A stretch of 38,921 nucleotides of DNA from Microcystis aeruginosa NIES-4325. Its GTDB lineage: Bacteria > Cyanobacteriota > Cyanobacteriia > Cyanobacteriales > Microcystaceae. The stretch spans positions 1 to 38,921 of the forward strand of contig NZ_BJKP01000034.1 of NCBI RefSeq assembly GCF_008974145.1, given 5' to 3'. Under the pieces are notes generated by a model that worked only from the letters and a program-made list of their open reading frames with translations, was not told the origin of the DNA and did not search any database. How positions within the stretch are numbered: position 1 is the first letter of the stretch; every line of letters begins with the position of its first letter. The position numbers were made by a program, and so were the translations under genes. Of this stretch, positions 18,916-27,917 are shown piece after piece.

Positions 18916-19272
18916 GTGTCAGAAACATTTGGACAGGTTATCCGCAAAGCTCGTCGAGAGGAGGAATATAGTCAGAGAGAACTAGCTAAGTTGATCGGGG
19001 TGGACTATACCTATCTATCAAAGCTAGAAAATGATCATGCGGGTTATCCTCCTAGTCAGCAAGTTATTGAGTCCTTAGCGACTCATTTAAAATTAAATGC
19101 TCAAACCTTAGGGGAATTGGCGGGACGAATTAGTTCAGATGATCAAAAAGTCTTCAAAGAATTAGTTCAAAAATACCAACAAATGCCGATTTTATTGCGT
19201 CGCATGAAAGACAATCCCAATTTTGCCAAAAAAATTATTTCTGAGGCGACAAAATTAGAACCAGAGGAGTAA
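18916..19272 (+). CDS. XRE-family transcriptional regulator
   Basis: A 118-residue protein with an N-terminal Cro/C1-type helix-turn-helix (about residues 6-66: FGQVIRKARREEEYSQRELA, then YLSKLEN). A charged helical tail ends in KKIISEATKLEPEE. The start is GTG 18916, supported by GGGAG about 7 nt upstream. The ImmA-like gene follows after 5 nt. Such pairs act as repressor and anti-repressor protease in phage-like switches (ImmR-ImmA of ICEBs1; DdrO-IrrE of Deinococcus). Two operator-like repeats lie between it and the divergent nuclease-Argonaute operon, so it probably represses both its own promoter and that operon. Whether it is linked to Argonaute or is an independent neighbour is not proven. 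Confidence 0.9.
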   Translation: MSETFGQVIRKARREEEYSQRELAKLIGVDYTYLSKLENDHAGYPPSQQVIESLATHLKLNAQTLGELAGRISSDDQKVFKELVQKYQQMPILLRRMKDNPNFAKKIISEATKLEPEE

Positions 19273-19277
19273 ATATC

Positions 19278-19943
19278 TTGGATATTATTAAACCCTATAG
19301 TTTTATTCCCAAAACAGTGATTGAAGCTCAGGCAGACAATATTCTGAAGAAAGTAAAAGCTCATCGTCGTCGTCCCTTAAAAAATTGCGATATTGCGGAA
19401 GCAGCGGCTGATTATTTTGATTTAGCTATTGAATGGACGGATATAAAGCCAGATCAAGAGGGAGAAATCGCCGCAATGATTATTCCCACAGAAAAGAAAA
19501 TTATTCTCAATGAAGATGTAAAGTTCTTAAAAGATTACCAAAATTCATCCCTAGCAAAAGAAGGATTTAAAAATTCGAGTTTAGCCCATGAAATTGGTCA
19601 TTTTGTCCTTCATATTAATCAAACGGCCGTCTCTAACTTTTTAGATCGAATCAATCAGGGAGATTCCTTAGAGACAATTCAACCTTTTCTTTGTCGGACA
19701 GTTGATTCTAGCCAAAGAATTGAATGGCAAGCCCAATATTTTGCCAGTTGTTTACTAATGCCGATGAGTGAGTTAGAGAAAGCCATCAAGGGACGTGACT
19801 TGACTAAATGGCGACATCTGTATGCGATCGCCGACGAGTTGGGAGTAACTATTACTAATCTTAGAAGTCGTTTAGAAAGTCTCCATTGGATTAAAGTCGA
19901 TAAAAAAGTAATTTATCCCGGCAGTAATTTTCCCAAGAGATAG
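19278..19943 (+). CDS. ImmA/IrrE-family metallopeptidase
   Basis: A 221-residue COG2856 zinc peptidase. The motif SLAHEIGHFV supplies H104, E105 and H108; E149 in IEWQAQYFASCLLMP is the likely third metal ligand. The C-terminal part (about residues 175-205) is a predicted helical or winged-helix stretch (LTKWRHLYAIADELGVTITN). Family members cleave an XRE-type repressor on DNA damage or stress and so switch on linked genes. The start is TTG 19278, chosen because AGAGGAG at the end of the xre gene is well placed. It sits 5 nt after the xre stop and is surely co-transcribed. It converges with rbcR downstream. Confidence 0.9.
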   Translation: MDIIKPYSFIPKTVIEAQADNILKKVKAHRRRPLKNCDIAEAAADYFDLAIEWTDIKPDQEGEIAAMIIPTEKKIILNEDVKFLKDYQNSSLAKEGFKNSSLAHEIGHFVLHINQTAVSNFLDRINQGDSLETIQPFLCRTVDSSQRIEWQAQYFASCLLMPMSELEKAIKGRDLTKWRHLYAIADELGVTITNLRSRLESLHWIKVDKKVIYPGSNFPKR

Positions 19944-19983
19944 CTTCAATGTTCCGAGGGAGATTTTGCCCATCTCGATGGAC

Positions 19984-20979
19984 TTATTTACTCATAATTT
20001 CGGCGGTTTGCGAGTTAGGAATCGGTTCAAAGTTGTGGTCGTCAGCCAGATATTCGGGATAGGTGGAGAATTGGGGTAGTATTTCTAGGGTAAAAGCTTC
20101 GGCGGCTTTCGATCGATAGCGATTCGGGTTAATAATTACCGACAAAGTGCGTCGTACTTCCACATCTTTAATTCTGGTCGCGTGGATCACGCCCATTTGT
20201 AGTTCTTTTTCGATCGCTGTCACCGAAACAAAAGCCGCCCCTAAACCGGATTGTACAGCATTTTTAATCGCCTCGATCGAGTTAAGTTCCATCTCCACTT
20301 TTAAGCGTTTGGTATCGATCTCGCAACGGGTTAAAACCTTGTCGATGACTTTGCGAATCGTCGATTGGGAATCGAGGGTGATAAATTTTAGTCGATATAA
20401 ATCCTCTTTTTGAATCATTTCCACCTTAGACAGAGGATGAAAAATCGGCAGGACTAAAGCCAGTTCATCTTCTGCGTAGGGGATAATCCGCAGGGTTTCT
20501 TGTAATTCGGCGGGAACTTCTCCCCCGATAATGGCTAAATCCACTTGACCGTTAGAAACGCTCCAAGAGGTGCGACGAGTAGAATGAACTTGTAGCTGTA
20601 CGGATACTTCTGGGTATTTTTGGCGAAAAAGCCCGATCATGCGGGGAAGAAGATAGGTTCCCGTGGTTTGGGAAGCACCAATGATTAGGGTTCCCCCTTG
20701 CAGATTTTGTAGATCTTCGATCGCCCGACAGGTTTCTTGACAGAGAGTGATAATTTTTTCGCCGTAGCTTAAGAGTAGGTGTCCCGCTTCCGTTAATTGA
20801 GCTTTCCGACCGCCTCGATCAAATAACGGCACATTTAGCTGTTTTTCGAGGTTTTGTACCTGAAGACTGATCGCCGGTTGGGATACATACAGCGTATCTG
20901 CCGCCCGTTTAAAGCTTCCCTCGGCAGCGATCGCTTTGAGAATTCTCAGTTGGTCTAGGGTGAAAGGAATGTCGGTCAT
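19984..20979 (-). CDS. rbcR: LysR-type regulator RbcR
   Basis: A 331-residue LysR-family regulator. The N-terminal winged helix begins [20 protein letters not shown] and continues with [18 protein letters not shown]. The effector domain follows ([48 protein letters not shown]). The N-terminus and core match my memory of cyanobacterial and plastid RbcR (Ycf30), which activates RuBisCO and carbon-concentration genes, rather than NdhR/CcmR or CmpR. I place the start at ATG 20979, where GAGG lies 8 nt upstream; the frame is open further to 21072 but that extension is unlike the family. It is convergent with the ImmA gene and has no operon partner. Confidence 0.88.
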   Translation of the reverse strand: MTDIPFTLDQLRILKAIAAEGSFKRAADTLYVSQPAISLQVQNLEKQLNVPLFDRGGRKAQLTEAGHLLLSYGEKIITLCQETCRAIEDLQNLQGGTLIIGASQTTGTYLLPRMIGLFRQKYPEVSVQLQVHSTRRTSWSVSNGQVDLAIIGGEVPAELQETLRIIPYAEDELALVLPIFHPLSKVEMIQKEDLYRLKFITLDSQSTIRKVIDKVLTRCEIDTKRLKVEMELNSIEAIKNAVQSGLGAAFVSVTAIEKELQMGVIHATRIKDVEVRRTLSVIINPNRYRSKAAEAFTLEILPQFSTYPEYLADDHNFEPIPNSQTAEIMSK

Positions 20980-21396
20980 AGAAAGCCTCAAAAACAGCGA
21001 CGGGAGAAGGGGAGGACAATAGCGACAAATCTTAAGCCAGTGCCGATAAATACACTGAATTGACAGTACCACACCACGGGGATCAATGCTTCAGCTAGTT
21101 CCAGTTATCAGTTACCAGGAGTCAGGAGACAGGAGACAGGAGATTATTTCTACTTATTCTCCCCACTTCCCCACTTCCTCACCCCTCACTGATTACTGTT
21201 TACTGATCACTGAACAAAGGCTCCCCACTTCCCACACTGCTTACCACTTAATCGTTCTTAACCAAGAATCTTAATGATATTTTAAGATTTTTTAAAAAAC
21301 CGCCCCTAGCCGAGATGAACGTATATTCTATAGGGGAGCGAGTATAGATTCCTATTCCCGTTCGATCGCCCCCTAATTCTCTGGAGATCAGCACCC
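20980..21396. other. Intergenic region with two repeat clusters
   Basis: 417 bases between divergent rbcR and the small membrane-protein gene. It holds a degenerate heptamer run (CAGGAGTCAGGAGACAGGAG and on, 21116-21144) and an inverted GATCAGT-type cluster (CTGATTACTGTTTACTGATC, 21187-21212). Around 21270-21345 it is AT-rich and may hold the promoter of the downstream gene. No credible ORF seen. Confidence 0.6.
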
Positions 21397-21681
21397 ATGC
21401 TTACTTTGCTCCGTTCCCTGCTATTTTCCACCCTATTAAGTTTTGTTGCCCCCGTCCTCTTGGTGGGTTCTATTTTAACTGCTTTATTCGCCACCAGTCA
21501 TGTCCCTGGCTTTACTTGGGTTTCTCAGACTGTTTTTAGCCAAATCCTGCAATTTTTAACCATTTTCGGCGACGGTTATCCCCTACAAGGAATGTTAACC
21601 ATCGCTGTCACCTTTGCTTTTGTTGGCAGTTTATTCGATTTATTTAACTTTTACGTCTATCAAACCAATCGGGGACAGTAA
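21397..21681 (+). CDS. Small membrane protein of unknown function
   Basis: A 94-residue protein starting at ATG 21397. Two hydrophobic segments are clear: about residues 5-32 (LRSLLFSTLLSFVAPVLLVG and on) and about 64-86 (MLTIAVTFAFVGSLFDLFNF). A short loop containing FTWVSQTVFSQILQFL joins them. The C-terminus (YVYQTNRGQ) is polar. It looks like a conserved cyanobacterial protein, but I cannot name the family. It is divergent from rbcR and 63 nt upstream of the M48 peptidase gene on the same strand, so the two may share a transcript. Function unknown. Confidence 0.65.
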   Translation: MLTLLRSLLFSTLLSFVAPVLLVGSILTALFATSHVPGFTWVSQTVFSQILQFLTIFGDGYPLQGMLTIAVTFAFVGSLFDLFNFYVYQTNRGQ

Positions 21682-21744
21682 CAGACAAAGGGTGATAGGG
21701 ACTGTCTAGAATGGGAATGAGGTTTTTATGCGATCGAATCGTCT

Positions 21745-22578
21745 ATGCGCCCTATTTTTTACCGTTTTTGGCTATTAACCCTTATTACTCTGCTGCTCAC
21801 CCTCAGTATCGGGATTGTCAATCCCCAACCTAGTTTCGCACGCTCGTGGATGGATTTACTTTTTCGCGGTGTGCAAGTTATTCAACTCGCCACTATTTCT
21901 CCTCAGCAGGAAGTCGCTCTCGGTAGGCAGATTAATCAGGGTTTATTAGAATCGGGTAAGATAAAACTGTCCAAAGATGCCAAAATTAACCAATATGTCC
22001 AAGCAATCGGGCAGCGACTAGCGGCAACAAGCGATCGCCCTAACCTTCCCTACACTTTTCAAGTGGTGCGCGACAATAGTATTAACGCCTTCGCTACTAT
22101 GGGCGGCTTTGTCTATTTACACACGGGATTGATTAAAACTGCCAGTAATGAGGCGGAATTAGCCAGCGTGATTGCCCATGAACTCGGCCATATCGTCGGT
22201 CGTCATTCTATCACCCAATTACGCAATAATGCCCTCGCCCAAGGACTTCTCAGCGCGGCGGGATTAGACACAAAAACTTGGGTACAATTGGGGGTCAATC
22301 TCGCCTATAATCTGCCCAATAGTCGCAAGGATGAGTTAGAAGCGGATCGACTGGGTTTAAACAATCTAGCTGAGGCTGGTTATGCAGCCACGGCGATGAT
22401 CTCCTTTATGGGAAAATTAGCACAACAGGGGGGTTCTACCCCCGCAATTCTCAGCACCCATCCCGCTACAGGCGATCGCATTTTGGCACTGCAAAAACAG
22501 CTTAATTCAGTTAGTAACAAGCAGAATCAAGGTTTAGACGAGAATTATTACCAATTGCAGATACGTTCTCTCCAGTAA
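21745..22578 (+). CDS. M48-family zinc metallopeptidase, exported
   Basis: A 277-residue M48 peptidase resembling the BepA/LoiP group of envelope quality-control proteases. The N-terminus has a hydrophobic signal segment (about residues 9-26) ending near a Ser-Phe-Ala-Arg site. The catalytic HEXXH is in IAHELGHIVGRHS (H145, E146, H149). The downstream DELEADRLG (about 196-204) provides the third zinc ligand, and STHPATGDRI (near 250) is a typical C-terminal M48 feature. There is no TPR domain, unlike BepA. It probably degrades misfolded proteins in the periplasm. Free-standing; HIP1 octamers inside the gene mark it as native. Confidence 0.9.
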   Translation: MRPIFYRFWLLTLITLLLTLSIGIVNPQPSFARSWMDLLFRGVQVIQLATISPQQEVALGRQINQGLLESGKIKLSKDAKINQYVQAIGQRLAATSDRPNLPYTFQVVRDNSINAFATMGGFVYLHTGLIKTASNEAELASVIAHELGHIVGRHSITQLRNNALAQGLLSAAGLDTKTWVQLGVNLAYNLPNSRKDELEADRLGLNNLAEAGYAATAMISFMGKLAQQGGSTPAILSTHPATGDRILALQKQLNSVSNKQNQGLDENYYQLQIRSLQ

Positions 22579-22649
22579 TCTAGAGATAAAATTATTGTAC
22601 TATCAACGGAGAGCGCTTAAGAAAACTTACTCCCAGGTATTTTACGAAA

Positions 22650-22913
22650 ATGTCTAACGAAACCGTTACTTATAGTCTTGAATCCGTCCTCAAGGAAATC
22701 AAAGACAGCATCAAGGAGGTTAACCAAAAAATCGATACCTTGCAACAAGATGTTAACCACAAATTTGATAGCCTACAGAAGGATTTTAACCACAAATTTG
22801 ATAAAATCGACGAACGGCTAACTAAGCTAGAGGTAGGACAAGCAAAACTAACTGAGAAAGTCGATGGGATAGATAGAAGACTAGAAAAGGTGGAAGAAAC
22901 CCAAAAAAATTAA
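22650..22913 (+). pseudogene. Coiled-coil protein, C-terminal membrane anchor cut off by an in-frame stop
   Basis: An 87-residue, almost entirely coiled-coil protein (LKEIKDSIKEVNQKIDTLQQ, repeated HKFDSLQKDFNHKFDKIDER, then DGIDRRLEKVEETQKN). Directly after the TAA at 22911-22913 the same frame encodes VWTLIILLGGAIGTAAWRSF and a short tail, ending at a TAG at 22989-22991. That tail is a perfect C-terminal transmembrane anchor, so the ancestral protein was probably about 112 residues with a coiled coil on a membrane tether. A single CAA or AAA to TAA change would explain it. The truncated protein may still be made. No partner gene is nearby and the function is unknown. Confidence 0.7.
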
Positions 22914-22991
22914 GTTTGGACGTTAATTATCCTTTTAGGAGGAGCGATCGGGACAGCAGCGTGGCGCTCTTTCTTTTCTGGCAATCCTTAG

Positions 22992-23280
22992 AAGTACTAC
23001 CATAATACTAAATCCTAGGCAATAGGTAATCAGTCTTTAATAACCGGATTTAACCCCAGTTCGGGTTAAGCAGATGACTGTAAATTAGAGGGTTTAAGAA
23101 TCGTTTTTTGGGTAACTTTTAAGATAGCTGATTGAGATTCTGATGTATCTTGAGCATCCCCAATTAAACCGACTTTAATCGCATCTGCCATTTTTTCAGC
23201 ATCAGAAATTTTCCGTCAAGTCGTGGGGTTTTGTCAAGCTTTTTTGGAAAAAAAATTTAACCGATGTGAGTCGGTATTTT
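22992..23280. other. Intergenic stretch with a possible gene fragment
   Basis: Between the coiled-coil gene and the ABC permease. On the minus strand 23066-23191 is a 41-codon frame (starting MADAIKVGLIGDAQDTSESQ) whose frame is protein-like a few codons upstream of the ATG as well. It looks like the C-terminal remnant of a lost gene. No ribosome binding site and no recognised family. Confidence 0.35.
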
Positions 23281-24960
23281 TCAGCTTGGGATTAACGCTT
23301 TAGTTGCCGAGGCAGCAAGGCGATTTAATTGCCGATTAATTTGCCATCCGACGAGAGTTAAACCCAACCACTGACTGAAGATTGCTAAAGCGAAAGAGGG
23401 AAGTGTCGCGTATTTAGTAGCGGCAATGGGAAGAAAAGTAAAAAACCATAACAGCGGAGATTGACTGGGATTAACTCGCAAGACAGCGAAACAGAGGAAG
23501 GGGAAAATAATCAAAATGCCGATGCTAGTGGCTGTCAGCAAAGCGCGCTTATTTGTGCTGGCTAACATCAATAATTGGGCGATAGCGGCATAGACTAAAA
23601 TCATGTTCATTGCCAAGAAAAACCCGGCTGCAGTGGCTAGTTTATATTGATGGAGAGGGGCGATAAAAATAGCGGGAAGAATGAATAAAATGGCAATGGC
23701 GACGTTAACAGCCATGGCTAGGGTAGAAGGACTTTTTTCGCCGAAGATTAAAGCTTTCCCCAGACTAATGCCCGTTTTTCTTTGCAGATGACGATAGCGC
23801 GCCCAATCTTGGAGAGTTTGACGGGGGGGAGTGAGGGCAAAAAGGATTAACAAGCCAAAAATCGCCACAAAAACGCTAAGAATCGCAAAATTATCGAAAA
23901 GATAGCTCGGTTCCAGAGTTTGGAAGACAAAACCCAGGCTAATGGCACTAAAACAGCCCATCATCCAATAACTTTGGGGTTTACTAACAAGAGTAGCGAG
24001 GGGATTATGGAAGCGACGCTGGAGAACTCGGGTTAAACCGTAGGTACAGAGGGCAAAATTGAGCAAAATTAAGCTAATACCCACTATAACCGATTGCCAG
24101 AGAGATTGACCGTACCAACGCAGATCGAAGATTTGTGAGATTCCTAGATAGCGTACCGCGTCGGGGGGGAGAAAGGTAGATTTAACTAGATAGGGAAGGA
24201 CAAAACTAGGATTAAAGAGAATTAACCAATCAAAGGGGGTACGACCGTTAAAGCCCGATAAAGTAAAAATACTGCTATAAAACACAAAGATTAAGACTGT
24301 AGCACTGCCTAACCAGGGTTGAAATCCCCCTAACCATGGCGTGGCTAAAGCGAAACTAAGGGCGGCATGATAGAAAAAGGCACAACTAGCGATCAGAACC
24401 CCGTAGAAGGCTAAAATTAACGATAAGGGAATACCTGCTAATAAACCCGCCCCCAAGTGAAAGGGTAAAGCGAGAAGACAGACGAGATAGAGGAGAATGG
24501 GAACCCCGAAAATTTTGCCGATAAAAATCGTTTTGGCGGGTTGGGGACTCAGACGGATAAAATTAAGTGTACCCTGGCGCTCTTCCCCGGAAAGATCGGC
24601 AATTAATTGATAGGTTCCCACCACTAAAAGAGCGAAAATGCCGGTAATACTCAGAAAAGTGAAGATATCTAACCACCATAACCGGGAGATAATCATCCAT
24701 TGACCATTTAAGTCTTGGATACAGTATTTAAGCCCACTGTAGGGATAATAATCGTTGTTATTGGGGGGATTAGCGGTACAGTAACGACTAAATCCCGCCC
24801 CTACCGGCAAGAGATTTTGATAGTATAAATAAACTAATAATTGACCAACAAGGGAGATAATCGAGGCGATCGAGATATTTTTCGGGGTTAATCTTCCTTG
24901 CCATTCTCGCATAATTTGCGGGTTGGTTTGGGTGAGGCGATCGATTATTGTCGTTATCAT
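23281..24960 (-). CDS. ABC-2 type transporter permease
   Basis: A 559-residue membrane protein with about twelve hydrophobic segments, of the ABC-2 permease type. After an N-terminal cytosolic part (MREWQGRLTPKNI) and a first helix comes an extracellular loop with two cysteines (FSRYCTANP, GLKYCIQD). Next is the family segment LIADLSGEERQGTLNFIRLS at about residues 120-140, which resembles the ATPase-contact region of ABC-2 permeases. The substrate is unknown. No ATP-binding subunit is adjacent, so it is an orphan that must use a subunit encoded elsewhere. Starts at ATG 24960, divergent from chlD. Confidence 0.8.
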   Translation of the reverse strand: MITTIIDRLTQTNPQIMREWQGRLTPKNISIASIISLVGQLLVYLYYQNLLPVGAGFSRYCTANPPNNNDYYPYSGLKYCIQDLNGQWMIISRLWWLDIFTFLSITGIFALLVVGTYQLIADLSGEERQGTLNFIRLSPQPAKTIFIGKIFGVPILLYLVCLLALPFHLGAGLLAGIPLSLILAFYGVLIASCAFFYHAALSFALATPWLGGFQPWLGSATVLIFVFYSSIFTLSGFNGRTPFDWLILFNPSFVLPYLVKSTFLPPDAVRYLGISQIFDLRWYGQSLWQSVIVGISLILLNFALCTYGLTRVLQRRFHNPLATLVSKPQSYWMMGCFSAISLGFVFQTLEPSYLFDNFAILSVFVAIFGLLILFALTPPRQTLQDWARYRHLQRKTGISLGKALIFGEKSPSTLAMAVNVAIAILFILPAIFIAPLHQYKLATAAGFFLAMNMILVYAAIAQLLMLASTNKRALLTATSIGILIIFPFLCFAVLRVNPSQSPLLWFFTFLPIAATKYATLPSFALAIFSQWLGLTLVGWQINRQLNRLAASATKALIPS

Positions 24961-25150
24961 ATTTCTGTCCTCTCTACAGCCGTTATTAGGAGCTAATCCT
25001 AGATTAACCCGGTAACTTCTCGATCGGTTCAGGGATGAAGAAATCCATCGAGATGCAGCTAAAATCTGAGTTCGGGAATCAAAAGGGGAAAAGTGCCAGA
25101 CCCGGGAGCTTCTGTTTTACACTAGAATGTGGCCGCCTGAATCTAGATCT

Positions 25151-27148
25151 ATGCCCACTCTGACCCTCAATTTTCCCCTAACTGCCGTTGTCGGCCAAGA
25201 AGCGATTAAATTAGCCCTACTCTTAGCCGCCGTGGATCCCGCCCTGGGGGGTGTGGTAATTGCCGGTCGTCGGGGAACCGCCAAATCAGTCATGGCGCGG
25301 GCGATACATTCTCTATTGCCACCGATCGAAATTATCGCAGGTAATGTCTTTAATTGTGATCCCAACAATCCCGACGAATGGGACGATCGCACTAAAGAAG
25401 AATATAGCAGTGGAGAAGTCCCCACAGAAGTTATCCGGGCCCCTTTCGTGCAGATTCCCCTAGGAGTCACCGAGGATCGTTTATTGGGTTCCGTCGATGT
25501 GGAAGAATCGGTGAAACAGGGGGAACCGGTCTTTCAACCCGGTTTATTAGCCAGCGCCCATCGGGGAATTCTCTACGTCGATGAAATTAATCTACTCGAT
25601 GACCAAATTGCTAACCAATTACTCACAGTTTTAAGCGAAGGACGTAACCAAATTGAACGGGAAGGCATCAGTTTTCAACATCCCTGTAAACCAATCCTGA
25701 TCGCTACTTATAACCCAGAAGAAGGGGATTTACGAACCCATTTATTAGATAGAATTGCCATTGCTCTTTCCGCCGATGGTGTCCTTAGTTTAGACCAACG
25801 AGTCACCGCCGTCAATCAGGCGATCGAGTATGCTGTTTCTCCCAGTGCTTTTATCGCCCAATATGCCCAAGAAATCGACGATCTAAAAACCGAAATTATT
25901 CTGGCGAGGGAATGGTTAAAAGAGGTAAAAATTAAACCCGAACAAATTAGTTATCTAGTGGAGGAAGCGGTGCGCGGTAGGGTAGAAGGTCATCGCGCCG
26001 AGATTTTTGCCGTGAGAGTAGCCAAGGCGGCCGCCGCTTTAGAAGGTCGGGATTTAGTCAGTGCCGATGACTTAAAAAGAGCCGTCGAATTAGTTATTGT
26101 ACCTCGATCGCTGATTACGCCGCCACCTCCAGAACAGGAACAACAGCCACCGCCACCCCCGCCACCCCCGGAACCGCCCCAAGACGAAAACCAGCAGGAA
26201 CAGGAAGAAAAAGAGGAGGAGAAGGAGGAAGAAAAAGAACCGGAACAGCCCGATAATTTGCCGGAAGAATTTGTTTTCGACCCAGAAGGGGTTTTACTGG
26301 ATCCCAGTGTGCTGTATTTTGCCCAGATGGCCCAGCGTCAGGGGAAATCGGGGGCGCGTAACCTGATTTTCTCGGAAGATAGAGGACGTTACATTAAGCC
26401 GATGTTACCCCGGGGCAAGGTGAAAAGAGTCGCCGTCGATGCCACTCTCCGGGCGGCCGCCCCCTATCAAAAAGCCCGTCGCTTAAGGAATCCCGAACGT
26501 CATGTGATTATAGAAGAAGGGGATCTGCGCTCAAAACGGCTGGCCCGCAAGGCCGGTTCTTTAATTGTCTTTGTCGTTGATGCCTCCGGTTCCATGGCCC
26601 TGAATCGGATGCAGTCGGCCAAAGGTGCGGTTATGCGTCTGTTAACGGAAGCTTACGAAAATCGCGACCAGATTGCCCTGATTCCTTTCCGGGGTGAGCG
26701 AGCAGAGGTACTATTGCCGCCGACCAAATCGATTACCCTAGCGAAAAAACGTCTGGAAACCCTGCCCTGTGGCGGCGGTTCCCCCTTAGCCCACGGTTTA
26801 ACCCAAGCGGTTCATGTGGGGATGAATGCCCGTTTATCGGGGGATATCGGTCAAGTGGTGATTGTGGCGATTACCGACGGGAGAAGTAATATTCCTTTGG
26901 CGAAATCTTTAGGCGAACCGATTCCGGAGGGGGAAAAACCGGATATTAAGGCAGAACTGCTCGATATTGCCGCTAAAATTCGCTCTTTAGGCATTAAACT
27001 GCTGGTTATCGATACGGAGAAAAAATTCGTCTCCACTGGTTTTGCCAAAGAATTAGCCCTAAAAGCCGGGGGTAAGTATTATCATCTACCCCGGGCCACG
27101 GAACAAGCGATCGCATCTATGGCGCGAGGGGCAATTGCGGGACTGTAG
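25151..27148 (+). CDS. chlD: Magnesium chelatase subunit D
   Basis: About 665 residues. ChlD works with ChlI and ChlH to insert magnesium into protoporphyrin IX, the first committed step of chlorophyll synthesis. The N-terminal AAA+ part (about 1-325) contains [35 protein letters not shown] and [12 protein letters not shown] proline-rich then acidic linker follows (about 325-370), and a C-terminal integrin-I/vWA domain has the MIDAS motif DASGSM (D477, S479, S481). I chose ATG 25151 because homologues begin shortly before [12 protein letters not shown]; an ATG at 25127 would add eight residues. No chlorophyll gene is adjacent. Confidence 0.96.
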   Translation: MPTLTLNFPLTAVVGQEAIKLALLLAAVDPALGGVVIAGRRGTAKSVMARAIHSLLPPIEIIAGNVFNCDPNNPDEWDDRTKEEYSSGEVPTEVIRAPFVQIPLGVTEDRLLGSVDVEESVKQGEPVFQPGLLASAHRGILYVDEINLLDDQIANQLLTVLSEGRNQIEREGISFQHPCKPILIATYNPEEGDLRTHLLDRIAIALSADGVLSLDQRVTAVNQAIEYAVSPSAFIAQYAQEIDDLKTEIILAREWLKEVKIKPEQISYLVEEAVRGRVEGHRAEIFAVRVAKAAAALEGRDLVSADDLKRAVELVIVPRSLITPPPPEQEQQPPPPPPPPEPPQDENQQEQEEKEEEKEEEKEPEQPDNLPEEFVFDPEGVLLDPSVLYFAQMAQRQGKSGARNLIFSEDRGRYIKPMLPRGKVKRVAVDATLRAAAPYQKARRLRNPERHVIIEEGDLRSKRLARKAGSLIVFVVDASGSMALNRMQSAKGAVMRLLTEAYENRDQIALIPFRGERAEVLLPPTKSITLAKKRLETLPCGGGSPLAHGLTQAVHVGMNARLSGDIGQVVIVAITDGRSNIPLAKSLGEPIPEGEKPDIKAELLDIAAKIRSLGIKLLVIDTEKKFVSTGFAKELALKAGGKYYHLPRATEQAIASMARGAIAGL

Positions 27149-27403
27149 CTAGGGTTTGCCGAAAAAGGTTTTCCTGGGGGCAGGGTGTGGGGTGTGGGGT
27201 GTAGGGAAAGAAACCTCTTTCGTCTGTGGGGGTGAAAATTTTTTCATCGGGCCTGCCTCCTGTCTTTGTTATTGACTCGAATTTTGCTGATTTTCTGTTT
27301 TTTTCGGTCTGGTGTGGCAGAATCTAGAAAAACTTAACAATAATCAGCAATCAGCGAGGGATATACTACAAACAAACATGAGCAAGTTTTAATTAAGATA
27401 ACT

Positions 27404-27907
27404 ATGAACTTTCGATTTGGCAAAATCTTGATAGCAGGGGTATTGGCGGTACTTTTGCTAGTAACTTCCTGTGCTAAAGCTCCCTCGCAATTTGACCAAG
27501 CGCAACAAGAAAGTACCGCTCGCGGGGCGGCGGCAGTGGTGAAAGAATCCACCTCTGGCGGCAGTTTTAATCAGTTTTTCCCGCCTTCTGGGGGAGGATA
27601 CGAGCGCGTCTATACCCAGGAGAAAAAAGGCTTTGCTGAGGCAAAACTGAAGCAAGATGGCAAAGTTCTAGCCATGTTAGCCATATCTGACATTAGCAAT
27701 AATCCCGCCGCGGCCAATAAATTCCAAGACAGTCAAACCACGATTAAAGGTTTTCCCTCTGTCGAACAGGGTACAACCGCCAGCGCCGTTTTAGTCAATA
27801 ATCGCTATCAAGTCAAGGTTTTATCGCGGGATGCAGATTTTACCGCCAGCGATCGCCAAGCTTGGTTAGCTAAGTTCGATTTAGATGGTCTAGCAAAATT
27901 AAAGTAA
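27404..27907 (+). CDS. Lipoprotein of unknown function
   Basis: A 167-residue lipoprotein. The signal peptide is basic then hydrophobic (FRFGKILIAGVLAVLLLVTS) with the lipobox LVTSC, so Cys-23 is the likely lipidated residue. The mature part is small and soluble (YERVYTQEKKGFAEAKLKQD, then VLAMLAISDISNNPAAANKF and GFPSVEQGTTASAVLVNNRY) and looks like one alpha/beta domain. I think it is a conserved cyanobacterial protein but cannot name the family. The gene at 27918 follows after 10 nt, so they form an operon and probably act together. Role unknown. Confidence 0.75.
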   Translation: MNFRFGKILIAGVLAVLLLVTSCAKAPSQFDQAQQESTARGAAAVVKESTSGGSFNQFFPPSGGGYERVYTQEKKGFAEAKLKQDGKVLAMLAISDISNNPAAANKFQDSQTTIKGFPSVEQGTTASAVLVNNRYQVKVLSRDADFTASDRQAWLAKFDLDGLAKLK

Positions 27908-27917
27908 GGAGACATCC

